Positions 7,740 to 15,566 of a DNA stretch of 64,000 nucleotides are shown here, piece by piece (the first letter of the stretch is position 1; each line of letters opens with the position of its first letter). A program made the translations under genes and the position numbers. The notes beneath the pieces are model-generated. The model saw only the letters and a list, made by a program, of their open reading frames with translations. It had not been told where the DNA came from and ran no database searches. Origin of the DNA: Pseudomonas protegens. GTDB lineage: Bacteria > Pseudomonadota > Gammaproteobacteria > Pseudomonadales > Pseudomonadaceae. Where the stretch lies: NCBI RefSeq assembly GCF_003363755.1, contig NZ_CP031396.1, positions 6,356,501 through 6,420,500 on the forward strand. Reading direction: 5' to 3'.

Positions 7740-8985
7740 GTATTACGACGTGGTGATTGCCGGTGGCGGCGTGATCGGGGCGTCCTGCGCCTATCAGTTG
7801 TCCAAGCGCAAAGACCTCAGAGTGGCGCTGATCGACGCCAAGCGTCCGGGCAACGCCAGCCGGGCTTCGGCCGGCGGCCTGTGGGCCATCGGTGAGTCGG
7901 TGGGCCTGGGCTGCGGAGTGATCTTCTTTCGCATGATGTCGGCCAACCGCAAGCGCGAGGCCCAGGGTTCGGCGGTGGTGGTGGACTCCAGCACCCCGCA
8001 CATCCTGCCGCAGTCGTTCTTCGACTTCGCCCTGCAGTCCAACGAGCTGTACCCGCGCCTGCACCGCGAACTGATCGGCCTGCACGGCATGGACTTCAAG
8101 TTCGAACAGACCGGCCTCAAGTTCGTCATTTATGACGACGAGGACCGCCTGTACGCCGAACACATTGTCGGTTGCATCCCGCACCTGTCCGATCAAGTGC
8201 GCTGGCTCGACCAGGCGGCCCTGCGCGCCGCCGAGCCGAAGGTCAGCCACGAAGCCCAGGGCGCCCTGGAGTTCCTCTGCGACCACCAGGTCAACCCCTT
8301 CCGCCTGACTGATGCCTACACCGAAGGCGCACGGCAGAACGGCGTGGATGTGTACTTCAACACCAACGTCACCGGGGTCCTGCATCAGGGCAACCGGGTC
8401 AGTGGAGTACAGACCGCCGAGGCCGGGCTGTTCCATTGCTCGACCCTGATCAATGCCGCCGGTGCCTGGGCCGCCGAGCTGAGCCTGCAGGCCACTGGGG
8501 TGGAGATTCCGGTCAAGCCGGTGAAGGGGCAGATCCTCCTCACCGAGCGCATGCCCAAGCTGCTCAATGGTTGCCTGACCACCAGCGACTGCTACATGGC
8601 GCAGAAGGACAACGGCGAGATCCTGATTGGCAGCACCACCGAGGACAAGGGCTTCGACGTCAGCACCACCTACCCGGAAATCAACGGTCTGGTGCAGGGG
8701 GCGGTGCGCTGCATTCCCGAGCTGGCCCAGGTCAACCTCAAGCGCTGCTGGGCCGGCCTGCGCCCGGGCTCGCCGGACGAGTTGCCGATTCTTGGGCCGA
8801 TGGACGGGGTCGAGGGTTACCTCAATGCCTGCGGGCACTTCCGCACCGGCATCCTGACCTCGGCCATCACCGGCGTACTGCTGGACAAACTGGTGAACGA
8901 CGAAGCCCTGCCGCTGGACATCACCCCGTTCCTGGCCCGGCGTTTCGCCACCGCCCCGGTAAAGAAACAGCCCGAACCGGCCTGA
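7732..8985 (+). CDS. hcnC: Hydrogen cyanide synthase subunit HcnC
   Basis: 417 residues: a DAO-family FAD oxidoreductase (amino-acid oxidase/sarcosine oxidase type). FAD motif VIAGGGVIGASCAYQLSKRK lies near the N-terminus; the C-terminal RPGSPDELPILGPMDGVEGY and the following GHFRTGIL segment are typical of glycine-oxidase-like enzymes. The ATG lies inside the last codons of hcnB, with AGGAGG just upstream (7718-7723). No T-rich terminator follows, only a weak GATC-centred hairpin at 8985-9006, then a REP pair. Confidence 0.96.
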   Translation: MSKYYDVVIAGGGVIGASCAYQLSKRKDLRVALIDAKRPGNASRASAGGLWAIGESVGLGCGVIFFRMMSANRKREAQGSAVVVDSSTPHILPQSFFDFALQSNELYPRLHRELIGLHGMDFKFEQTGLKFVIYDDEDRLYAEHIVGCIPHLSDQVRWLDQAALRAAEPKVSHEAQGALEFLCDHQVNPFRLTDAYTEGARQNGVDVYFNTNVTGVLHQGNRVSGVQTAEAGLFHCSTLINAAGAWAAELSLQATGVEIPVKPVKGQILLTERMPKLLNGCLTTSDCYMAQKDNGEILIGSTTEDKGFDVSTTYPEINGLVQGAVRCIPELAQVNLKRCWAGLRPGSPDELPILGPMDGVEGYLNACGHFRTGILTSAITGVLLDKLVNDEALPLDITPFLARRFATAPVKKQPEPA

Positions 8986-9015
8986 CAGATCCCCACGAAG
9001 ATCTGTTGGACTTGC

Positions 9016-9096
9016 GTAGGAGCTGGCTTGCCAGCGAAAGCGTTTCCAAGAGCGCTGCATGGCTCAGGGGGCTCTTCGCCAGCAAGCCGGCTACGG
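9016..9096. repeat. REP pair (inverted)
   Basis: GTAGGAGCTGGCTTGCCAGC at 9016-9035 and its inverse, TTCGCCAGCAAGCCGGCTAC, at 9075-9094: two Pseudomonas REP units in inverted orientation, able to form a large cruciform or hairpin. They lie between the convergent genes hcnC and the GST-like gene. Confidence 0.8.
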
Positions 9097-9113
9097 TGAT
9101 GGCGCTGTGTGGG

Positions 9114-9725
9114 TCAGGTGGCGGGGGTGTCGAGGAACACCGGCAGCTGTTCGGCGTATTCGGCAAAACCGCGCACCGCCGGGAATTGCTCGGGACCGAA
9201 CAGGTCCGCCAGCATCATCTGGCTGAAACTCCAGGCCACCGCCAGGCTGATCCCGGCCTGGCTCAGGGCGCCGTCCTGGGGCAAGGGCTGTTTCTGCAGT
9301 TCCTGTTCCAACTCGGTATAGGCGGCCTGCAATTGGCCGCCGATCCGCTCCAGCCAGGGGCCGTGCTGTTTCTCCGCCGGACGCAGCTTTCGTTCGTAGA
9401 CAATCTGCACCGACTTCTCACAGGCCGCCAGGGCCAGGCCGATCAACCGCAACTCATGCAAACGCGCTGACAGGGCCAGGGGCATCAGGCTCCTTTGCGG
9501 GCCGGCCAGGCTTTCCAGGTAATCGAGGATCAGGCTCGAATCCATCAGCACCTCACCCCCGTCGCAGACCAGGGTTGGTGCCTTGACCACCGAGTTGATG
9601 GCCTTGAACTGCTCGAAGGTGCTGAACACCGAGAGCGAATGATGCTCGAAGGGCAGGTCCATGCATTTGAGGCTGATGGCGACGCGGCGCACATAGGGTG
9701 AATCGAGCATTCCAATGAGTTTCAT
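9114..9725 (-). CDS. Glutathione S-transferase family protein
   Basis: 203 residues. Thioredoxin-like N-terminal domain (MKLIGMLDSPYVRRVAISLK, then VKAPTLVCDGG with the cis-Pro region, and DSSLILDYLES for glutathione binding), followed by an all-helical C-terminal domain. I took the ATG at 9725; the 26 residues of in-frame extension upstream carry no GST features. The substrate is unknown. Monocistronic, convergent with hcnC. Confidence 0.88.
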   Translation of the reverse strand: MKLIGMLDSPYVRRVAISLKCMDLPFEHHSLSVFSTFEQFKAINSVVKAPTLVCDGGEVLMDSSLILDYLESLAGPQRSLMPLALSARLHELRLIGLALAACEKSVQIVYERKLRPAEKQHGPWLERIGGQLQAAYTELEQELQKQPLPQDGALSQAGISLAVAWSFSQMMLADLFGPEQFPAVRGFAEYAEQLPVFLDTPAT

Positions 9726-9822
9726 CGCGTATTTCCTTGTCTTGAACGGCGCAACGGATGGGGAAGGCGCGGTTAATGTAGCGGCATTGAATCGGCCTTG
9801 CACAGCTCCTTGTCATGGCTCA

Positions 9823-10473
9823 GCAGCGGCTACAGGGCCAGTGCCGATCCGAGGTTGGTGTAGCCGCTGCCGCAGGCTGCGAACGGCACGAAGGGCCGCA
9901 GCGTTCTTTAGGCCGCTGCGGGTTTGGCGGGGGATCGCCAGGCAAGGCCCTGCGGGCCTTTGCGCAGCTTCGCCGTGGCTCAACAGCGGCTACAGGGCCA
10001 ATGCCGATCGGGGGTTGGTGTAGCCGCTGCCGCAGGCTGCGAACGGCACGAAGGGCCGCAGCGTTCTTTAGGCCGCTGCGGGTTTGGCGGGCGATCGTCA
10101 AGCAAGGTCCTGCGGACCTTTGCGCAGCTTCGCCGTGGCTCAGCAGCGGCTACAGGGCCAGTGCCGATCCGAGTTTGGTGTAGCCGCTGCCGCAGGCTGC
10201 GAACGGCACGAAGGGCCGCAGCGTTCTTGAGGCCGCTGCGGGTTTGGCGGGAGATCGTCAGGCAAGGCCCTGCGGGCCTTTGCGCAGCTTCGCCGGGGCT
10301 CGGCAGCGGCTACAGGGCCGGTGTCGATCCGAGGTTGGTGTAGCCGCTGCCGCAGGCTGCGAACGGCACGAAGGGCCGCGGCGCTCTTGAGGCCGCTGCG
10401 GGTTTGGCGGGCGATCGTCAGGCAAGGCCCTGCGGGCCTTTGCGCAGCTTCGCGGGCTCAGCAGCGGCTACAG
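9823..10473. repeat. Tandem array of four 160-bp TIR repeat units plus a partial one
   Basis: Units start at 9859, 10019, 10179 and 10339, an exact 160-bp period. A leading partial end (GCAGCGGCTACAG) lies at 9823-9835 and the final end at 10473. Each unit runs from TGTAGCCGCTGCCGCAGGCT to GCAGCGGCTACAG (about 135 bp), plus a linker of about 25 bp (GGGCCAATGCCGATC-type). Internal hairpin arms alternate between AAGGCCC/GGGCCTT and AAGGTCC/GGACCTT, so pairing is preserved. The period is not a multiple of three and there is no sensible protein. Same family as 1352-1503 and 57346-58002. Confidence 0.92.
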
Positions 10474-10524
10474 CCAGGCAGGTAATCGGCGACCGGTAGG
10501 TTGCGCGTCGCGTGCTCACAGGTG

Positions 10525-11748
10525 CTAGGGCTGCCGTGGTCGCAGGCACCACCAGACCAGGCCCAGGGCGAGGCTGGACAGGCCGGTCAGGGCCTGCAGC
10601 GAGCCGGCCGGGTGGTTCGCCAGCAGGCTGGCAAGCAAGCCGCAGCCGGCGGTCAGGGCCATCTGGATAAAGAAGAACAGCCCCGAAGCGGTGCCCGCCA
10701 CCGCCGCATAGGGTTGCAGGATCGCCAACTGGCAGGCGGGTATCGCCAGGCCCACCGAGAACATCAGCGGCAGCATCGGCAGGACGATCGCCCACAGGCT
10801 GTCGGGCCACAGGCTGCGAGCGAGCAGCAACAGGCCGGCGCCCGCCAGGTTCAACAGGCAGGCCCGGGCTATCAGGCGGTCGGCGCTGTGGCGCGCGCCC
10901 AGGCGCTGGAACAGCCGCGAACCCAGCAGGTAGCCGGCCACGGTGGCGGCGAATACCAGGGCGTAGGCCGTGGGTGACAGCCCCAGCTGGCGCTGCAACA
11001 GCGCCGACGATTGCAGGATGAAAGGGAAATAGCTGCAGTACAGGCAGCCGATGGCCAGGGAATAGCGCATGAAATAGCGCTCGCCCAGCAGGCGCAGGTA
11101 CAGGCTAGGCAGGCTTCTGGCGGCCACGGGGCAGAGCTGCGGCGGGCGGGTTTCGGCAAGCCGTTTGTACATCAGCAGCCAGGCCGCCGCGGCCACCAGG
11201 CTCAGGCACAGGAACAGCCCGCGCCAGCCCAGCAGGTGGTCGATCAGGCTGCCCAGCGGCGGCGCCAGCATCGGCGACAGGGCAATGCCCATGGACAGCA
11301 GCCCGAGCAGGCGCGGCTGCTCTTCGGGGGCGCAGCGGTCGCGGACCATGACCCGGCCGATCAGGGTGCCGCAGCAACCGCCCAACGCTTGCAGCAGGCG
11401 GGCGACCATCAGCACCTCGACGCTGGCGGCGAGCATGCAGGCCAGGCTGGCCAGTAGGAACAGCGCGGTGCCCGCCAGCAGTACCGGGCGCCGGCCATAA
11501 CGGTCGCACAGCGGCCCGCCCAGCAGCATCGACAGGGCATAGCCGAGCATGTACAGGCTCAGGGTCAGTTGCAGCTGGGCATCGCTGGCCATCAGGTCGT
11601 CGGCCATGGCCGGCAGCGCCGGCAGGTACAGGTCGATGCTGATCCGTGGCAGGCAGACCACCACCAGCAGCAATAGGGTCCAGAGCCAGGGAGCAAGGGG
11701 GCGTGTAACAGCAATGGAGCGGGGCGGGGCGTCGGCAAGCGGGGGCAT
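10525..11748 (-). CDS. MFS drug-resistance transporter, Bcr/CflA type
   Basis: 407 residues with 12 predicted membrane helices. Motif A (GGPLCDRYGRRPVLLAG) sits in the loop after helix 2, and the first helix has the Bcr/CflA-like RISIDLYLPALPAMADDL. Likely a proton-driven exporter of small drugs or amino-acid derivatives. I took ATG 11748; the 26 residues before it run back towards the divergent gene. It is divergent from a MocR-type regulator at 11841 with 92 bp between them, so that regulator probably controls it (inference from position). Confidence 0.88.
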   Translation of the reverse strand: MPPLADAPPRSIAVTRPLAPWLWTLLLLVVVCLPRISIDLYLPALPAMADDLMASDAQLQLTLSLYMLGYALSMLLGGPLCDRYGRRPVLLAGTALFLLASLACMLAASVEVLMVARLLQALGGCCGTLIGRVMVRDRCAPEEQPRLLGLLSMGIALSPMLAPPLGSLIDHLLGWRGLFLCLSLVAAAAWLLMYKRLAETRPPQLCPVAARSLPSLYLRLLGERYFMRYSLAIGCLYCSYFPFILQSSALLQRQLGLSPTAYALVFAATVAGYLLGSRLFQRLGARHSADRLIARACLLNLAGAGLLLLARSLWPDSLWAIVLPMLPLMFSVGLAIPACQLAILQPYAAVAGTASGLFFFIQMALTAGCGLLASLLANHPAGSLQALTGLSSLALGLVWWCLRPRQP

Positions 11749-11840
11749 GGCGGGCTCGGGGCAAGTGGGTACGGCGCTGAAATTAAGGTCTTTATGGTTT
11801 AATGCCGAGCACCGTTTAGAGCCCATTCGACTGGACCACT

Positions 11841-13322
11841 ATGAGCCGTGGAAAACACCCCGTGCCCCTCGACCTGCCCCTGCCGGAGCGCATGGATGAA
11901 ACCCTGGGCAAGCAGGACAGCGCCTACGCAGCCTTGCGCCAGGCGATCCTGGAAAAACGCCTGCCTGCTGGCTGCCGCTTGCCTTCGACCCGCACCCTGG
12001 CCCAGCGCTGGGGCCTGTCCCGGGGCACCCTGGAAGTGGTCTTCGACCGCCTGCGCAGCGAAGGCTATGTGAGTCGCGCCAGCGGTTCCGGGACCCGGGT
12101 CTGCGCGGTGGTACCGGACCTGTATCTGAGCGCGCCGGCACGCGTTGCACCGTCCGCCAGCCGTGACAACGAGCCCTCGTGTCCGCCGCTGAGCGTACGT
12201 GCCGGCCAGCCCTTTGTGGCACGACTCGCCGACCCGGCGCTGTTTCCCCTGCAGCGCTGGACCCGTTCCCTGACCCGAGCCCTGGGCAGTGCCACGGCGC
12301 AATCGCTGTGCGATGCCGACCCCGCCGGCCTGCCGGCGCTGCGCCAGCAGATCGCCGAGTACCTGGGGCAGCACCGGGGCATCGCCTGCCATGCCGGGCA
12401 AGTGATGATCACCACCGGCATCCGCCATGGCCTCGACCTGCTGGCCCGCAGCCTGCTCAATGCAGGGGACAAGGTTTGTATCGAAGACCCCGGCTACCTT
12501 TCGGCCCAGGGCCTGTTTGCCCTGGCCGGTGCGCGGCTGGTGCCGATTCCGGTGCAGGAGGAGGGCATCGACGTGGCGCAACTGCAAGGCCACCGCGATG
12601 CACGCATGGTCTACGTGACCCCGGCCCATCAGGCGCCCCTGGGCATGACCATGCCGGTGTCCCGGCGTCTGGCGCTGCTGGAATGGGCCCGGCACAGCGA
12701 CACCTGGGTGGTGGAAGACGACTACGACAGCGAATTCAACTACCAGAGCGCGCCCCTGGCGGCCCTCAAGTCGCTGGACCGGGACGACCGGGTGATCTAC
12801 TGCGGCAGTTTCAACAAGACCCTGTTCGCCGGTTTGCGGGTGGGCTTCATGCTGGTGCCCGAGGCGCTGCGTGCAAGGCTGCTGGCCACCTTGCAGAACA
12901 CCGGGCGCTCGGTGGGGGTGATCGAACAGCTGGCCCTGGCCGACTACATCGCCAGTGGCGCCTTTCTGCGTAACCTGCGGGCGGCGCGTCAGGCTTATCA
13001 GGAGCGCCGCGACCTGCTGCTGACGATTCTCGCGCGGGAGGCGCCCGGCTGTTACCGCATCAGTGGCCAGCAGGCCGGGCTGCATCTGCTCCTGGAGTTG
13101 CCTCCGGGTAGCGACGAGGCGGGCTTTCGCCGGCGCGCGGCAGAGCAGGGCCTGCTGCTGCAAGGGGTGATTGAACATTGCCAGCAGGTGCGCCGGGCGC
13201 CGGCGGTGATCATCGGCTACGCGGCCCTGAGCCTGGCGCAGATCCGCTTCAGCGGTGGGCGTCTGGCGGCGCTGTTGGTGGCCGCGGCGCGGCAAGAGCA
13301 AGAACAAGTGCAAGCGCGCTGA
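11841..13322 (+). CDS. MocR-type (GntR-aminotransferase) transcriptional regulator
   Basis: 493 residues. N-terminal GntR winged helix (AYAALRQAILEKRLPAGCRL, then TLAQRWGLSRGTLEVVFDRL) joined by a linker to a fold-type I aminotransferase domain. The PLP-binding Lys is Lys326 in SFNKTLFAGLRVGF; VVEDDYDSEF carries the PLP-pyridine Asp. MocR proteins sense PLP and/or an amino compound. The intergenic stretch toward the MFS gene has imperfect direct repeats TGGTTTA (11795) and CCGTTTA (11812), 17 bp apart, a plausible operator. Confidence 0.9.
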   Translation: MSRGKHPVPLDLPLPERMDETLGKQDSAYAALRQAILEKRLPAGCRLPSTRTLAQRWGLSRGTLEVVFDRLRSEGYVSRASGSGTRVCAVVPDLYLSAPARVAPSASRDNEPSCPPLSVRAGQPFVARLADPALFPLQRWTRSLTRALGSATAQSLCDADPAGLPALRQQIAEYLGQHRGIACHAGQVMITTGIRHGLDLLARSLLNAGDKVCIEDPGYLSAQGLFALAGARLVPIPVQEEGIDVAQLQGHRDARMVYVTPAHQAPLGMTMPVSRRLALLEWARHSDTWVVEDDYDSEFNYQSAPLAALKSLDRDDRVIYCGSFNKTLFAGLRVGFMLVPEALRARLLATLQNTGRSVGVIEQLALADYIASGAFLRNLRAARQAYQERRDLLLTILAREAPGCYRISGQQAGLHLLLELPPGSDEAGFRRRAAEQGLLLQGVIEHCQQVRRAPAVIIGYAALSLAQIRFSGGRLAALLVAAARQEQEQVQAR

Positions 13323-13404
13323 GCCTGGGCTGTCATCTGCCTGTCATGTGGCTCGGGCACCCTCGGCGCCCCGGCCTTCGGCCTTTGTGGATTACACGGA
13401 CGTC

Positions 13405-14337
13405 ATGATCATTGTCACCGCCGGCGCGGCCTATCTGGATATCGACGCCTACGCCGGTTGCATCGCCTACGCCGAACTGCTCAACCTCAGCGGGCGCCCG
13501 GCCCGGGCCCTGAGCAGCGCACCGCTGAACGAGAGCATCCCGGCCCATTTCCGCCAGCAGCTCAAGGGCCTGGACCGCCACGTCCCGGAGGGCGCCGATC
13601 AGTTCGTGCTGGTGGACATTTCCAACCACCTGCACCTGGACCCGCTGGTGGACCTCGCCCGGGTGATCGAGGTCATCGACCATCACCCCGGGTTCGAGGC
13701 CTTCTGGGACGAGCGCCTGGGCAAATACGCGGATATCCGCCCGATCGGCGCCGCCTGCACCCAGGTTTTTGAGCGCTGGCGCGATTCCGGGCTGCTGCCC
13801 AGGATCAGCCGCGACAGCGCGCAACTGCTGGCGGCGGGGATTCTCGACAACACCCTGAACTTCACCGACCAGGGATGCACCGCAGCGGACCGCGAGGCCT
13901 ACGCTGCCCTGGCCGCCCATGCAGGCCTGGGGCCGCAGTGGCCCGACGAGTATTTCCAGCAATGCCAGCAGCAGATCGAAGCGCAACTGGCGCAGGCCCT
14001 GCTCAAGGACTTGAAAGTCCTCGAAGCGTCCAGCAACCTGCCGCGGCGCTTTGCCCAGCTGACCCTGTGGAATGGCGAGGACCTGCTGGCGCGCCAGCGC
14101 AGCCTGATCGAGCAGGTGCTGGGGCAGTGGGGCGATGACTGGCTGCTGAACCTGATCAGCCTCAGTGAGGGCAAAAGCTACCTGCTGACCGGCAGCCCGG
14201 GCAGTGCCCGCAAGCTTGAGCGGCTGCTAGAGTGCCGCGCCCTGGACGGCGTGCATTGCCTGGCCCGGCCGATCCTGCGCAAGGAACTGCTGCGCAAGGG
14301 CCTGGCGCTGCAGGCCCCGTCCTGTCGGACGGGCTAG
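13405..14337 (+). CDS. DHH-family phosphoesterase (Mn-dependent pyrophosphatase-like)
   Basis: 310 residues. DHH-superfamily motifs: YLDIDAYAG (Asp12/Asp14), VLVDISNH, the VIDHHPGFE signature (Asp92-His93-His94) and AAGILDNTLNFTD. The C-terminal part looks like a DHHA2-type domain. This fits a manganese-dependent inorganic pyrophosphatase or an oligonucleotide/cyclic-dinucleotide phosphodiesterase relative; which one cannot be decided here. ATG 13405 follows GGACGTC. The gene is convergent with iolR, and the two stop codons share the tetranucleotide CTAG at 14334-14337. Confidence 0.8.
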   Translation: MIIVTAGAAYLDIDAYAGCIAYAELLNLSGRPARALSSAPLNESIPAHFRQQLKGLDRHVPEGADQFVLVDISNHLHLDPLVDLARVIEVIDHHPGFEAFWDERLGKYADIRPIGAACTQVFERWRDSGLLPRISRDSAQLLAAGILDNTLNFTDQGCTAADREAYAALAAHAGLGPQWPDEYFQQCQQQIEAQLAQALLKDLKVLEASSNLPRRFAQLTLWNGEDLLARQRSLIEQVLGQWGDDWLLNLISLSEGKSYLLTGSPGSARKLERLLECRALDGVHCLARPILRKELLRKGLALQAPSCRTG

Positions 14338-15254
14338 TCGTCGAAGCCGGCCTGTTCGTGAATCTCGTCCATCTTCAGTTCCAGGCGGTAGGCCACGGCG
14401 ATGAACAGTGCCTGGCACAGGCACAGGGTGGCGCTCAGTGAGCGGAAGGCGAAGGAGCTGCCTTCATTGACCAGCAGCACGCTGTTGGCGCGCTTGGCCA
14501 GGGGCGACAGGGTGCTGTCGGTGATGATCAGGGTCTGGGCCTGGTTGTGCTGGGCAATGCGCAGGCAGTGCTGGGTCTCTTTGCCATAGGGGGTGAAGCT
14601 GATGGCGATCACCAGGTCGTTGGGGCGGATGCTGCGCATCTGCTCGCGGTAGCTGCCCCCCAGGCCCGACACCAGGTGAATGCGCTTGTTGGTGTGCTGC
14701 AGGTTGTACACCAGGTAGTCGGCCACGGCGAAGGAGCGGCGCACCCCGACCACGTAGATGTTGTCGGCGTTGACCACCAGGTCCACGGCCTTGTCGAAGG
14801 CCGTGTCGTCCAGTTCCAGGCCCAGGCGCTCGATCCCCGAGAGGGTGGCGTTGACGCATTCCCGAGCCAGGTCACCGCCGCTGGCCTTCTGCGACTTGTT
14901 GGCAATCATGCTGCGGATGCGCTGCTGGTAGTTCTGTACCGGCGTGGCCTTGTGGGTGTAGGCCTGGCGAAACAGCGCCTGCATTTCACTGAAGCCGCTG
15001 AAGCCGAAACGCTGGGAGAAGCGCACGATGGCCGAGGGATGCACTTCGCATTCCCGCGCGATGTCGCTGATGCGGTCGACCATGATCCGGTCGCTCTGCT
15101 GGCTCATGTAGCTGGCAATGCGCTTGAGCTGGCGCGGCAGGCTCTCGTATTCCTCGGTGATCAGTTGCAGCAGGCGTTCGGCATTGATCGGAGGGCTGAC
15201 GAGGTCGCTCTCGGGCGTGCTCTCGGACAAGGCCGGCTGATCGGTGCGGGACAT
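14334..15254 (-). CDS. iolR: RpiR-family repressor, probable IolR of inositol catabolism
   Basis: 306 residues. N-terminal HTH_6 (RpiR) domain (LKRIASYMSQQSDRIMVDRI, then HPSAIVRFSQRFGFSGFSEM) and a C-terminal SIS sugar-phosphate-binding domain (NIYVVGVRRSFAVADYL through LVIAISFTPYGKET). It is divergent from the iol operon. RpiR-type IolR proteins in proteobacteria repress iol genes and respond to a pathway sugar phosphate. Start ATG 15254 has AGAAGGAT upstream at good spacing; the upstream in-frame residues are not RpiR-like. Likely sites are at 15428-15470, 24951-24992 and 59149-59191. Confidence 0.88.
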   Translation of the reverse strand: MSRTDQPALSESTPESDLVSPPINAERLLQLITEEYESLPRQLKRIASYMSQQSDRIMVDRISDIARECEVHPSAIVRFSQRFGFSGFSEMQALFRQAYTHKATPVQNYQQRIRSMIANKSQKASGGDLARECVNATLSGIERLGLELDDTAFDKAVDLVVNADNIYVVGVRRSFAVADYLVYNLQHTNKRIHLVSGLGGSYREQMRSIRPNDLVIAISFTPYGKETQHCLRIAQHNQAQTLIITDSTLSPLAKRANSVLLVNEGSSFAFRSLSATLCLCQALFIAVAYRLELKMDEIHEQAGFDD

Positions 15255-15427
15255 AGAAAATCCTTCTGGCTTGTGCTTATGGGAACGGCCTGTGGCCCCG
15301 TCCCCTGACAATAGGTGGGCAGCCGGCAGTCTACAGGGTAGGGGCCCATAAAATCTTCGGGCTGATGCCGGCCGGCACCTTGCTGAAACGATGCATGACC
15401 TCTGGCTCAGGCTAGAACAAGTTTAAT

Positions 15428-15495
15428 GGAAAAAATATTCCACGTAAAAAACTTATAGAAAAAATATTGATTGGCGCCGAGAGACGTTTTAGTCT
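15428..15495 (+). promoter_or_regulatory. iolC-J promoter region with paired IolR-like boxes
   Basis: GGAA-AAAATA-TTCC (15428-15441) and AGAA-AAAATA-TTGA (15457-15470) start 29 bp apart. A -35-like TTGATT (15467-15472) overlaps the second box and a weak -10 TAGTCT (15490-15495) follows 17 bp later. The GGAA-N6-TTCC pattern is the one reported for RpiR-type IolR in rhizobia. The box pair recurs upstream of the ABC importer and at 59149-59191. The rest of the 312-bp iolR-iolC gap (15255-15566) shows no other clear element. Confidence 0.72.
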
Positions 15496-15566
15496 GCATC
15501 CACCAAGAGTGTTCGGCGCCTGCCAAGGGTGGCGAGCACAGGCTGATAAAAATAACAGGAGCCAGC

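Noticed and set aside
9815..10343. Overlapping open frames inside the 160-bp repeat array
   Set aside because: They arise because the repeat lacks stops in some frames; the period (160) is not a multiple of three, so successive units are read in different frames and no conserved protein results.
9823..10473. Possible CRISPR array
   Set aside because: The units are long (160 bp), almost identical throughout with no variable spacers, bounded by inverted repeats, and no cas gene is present.
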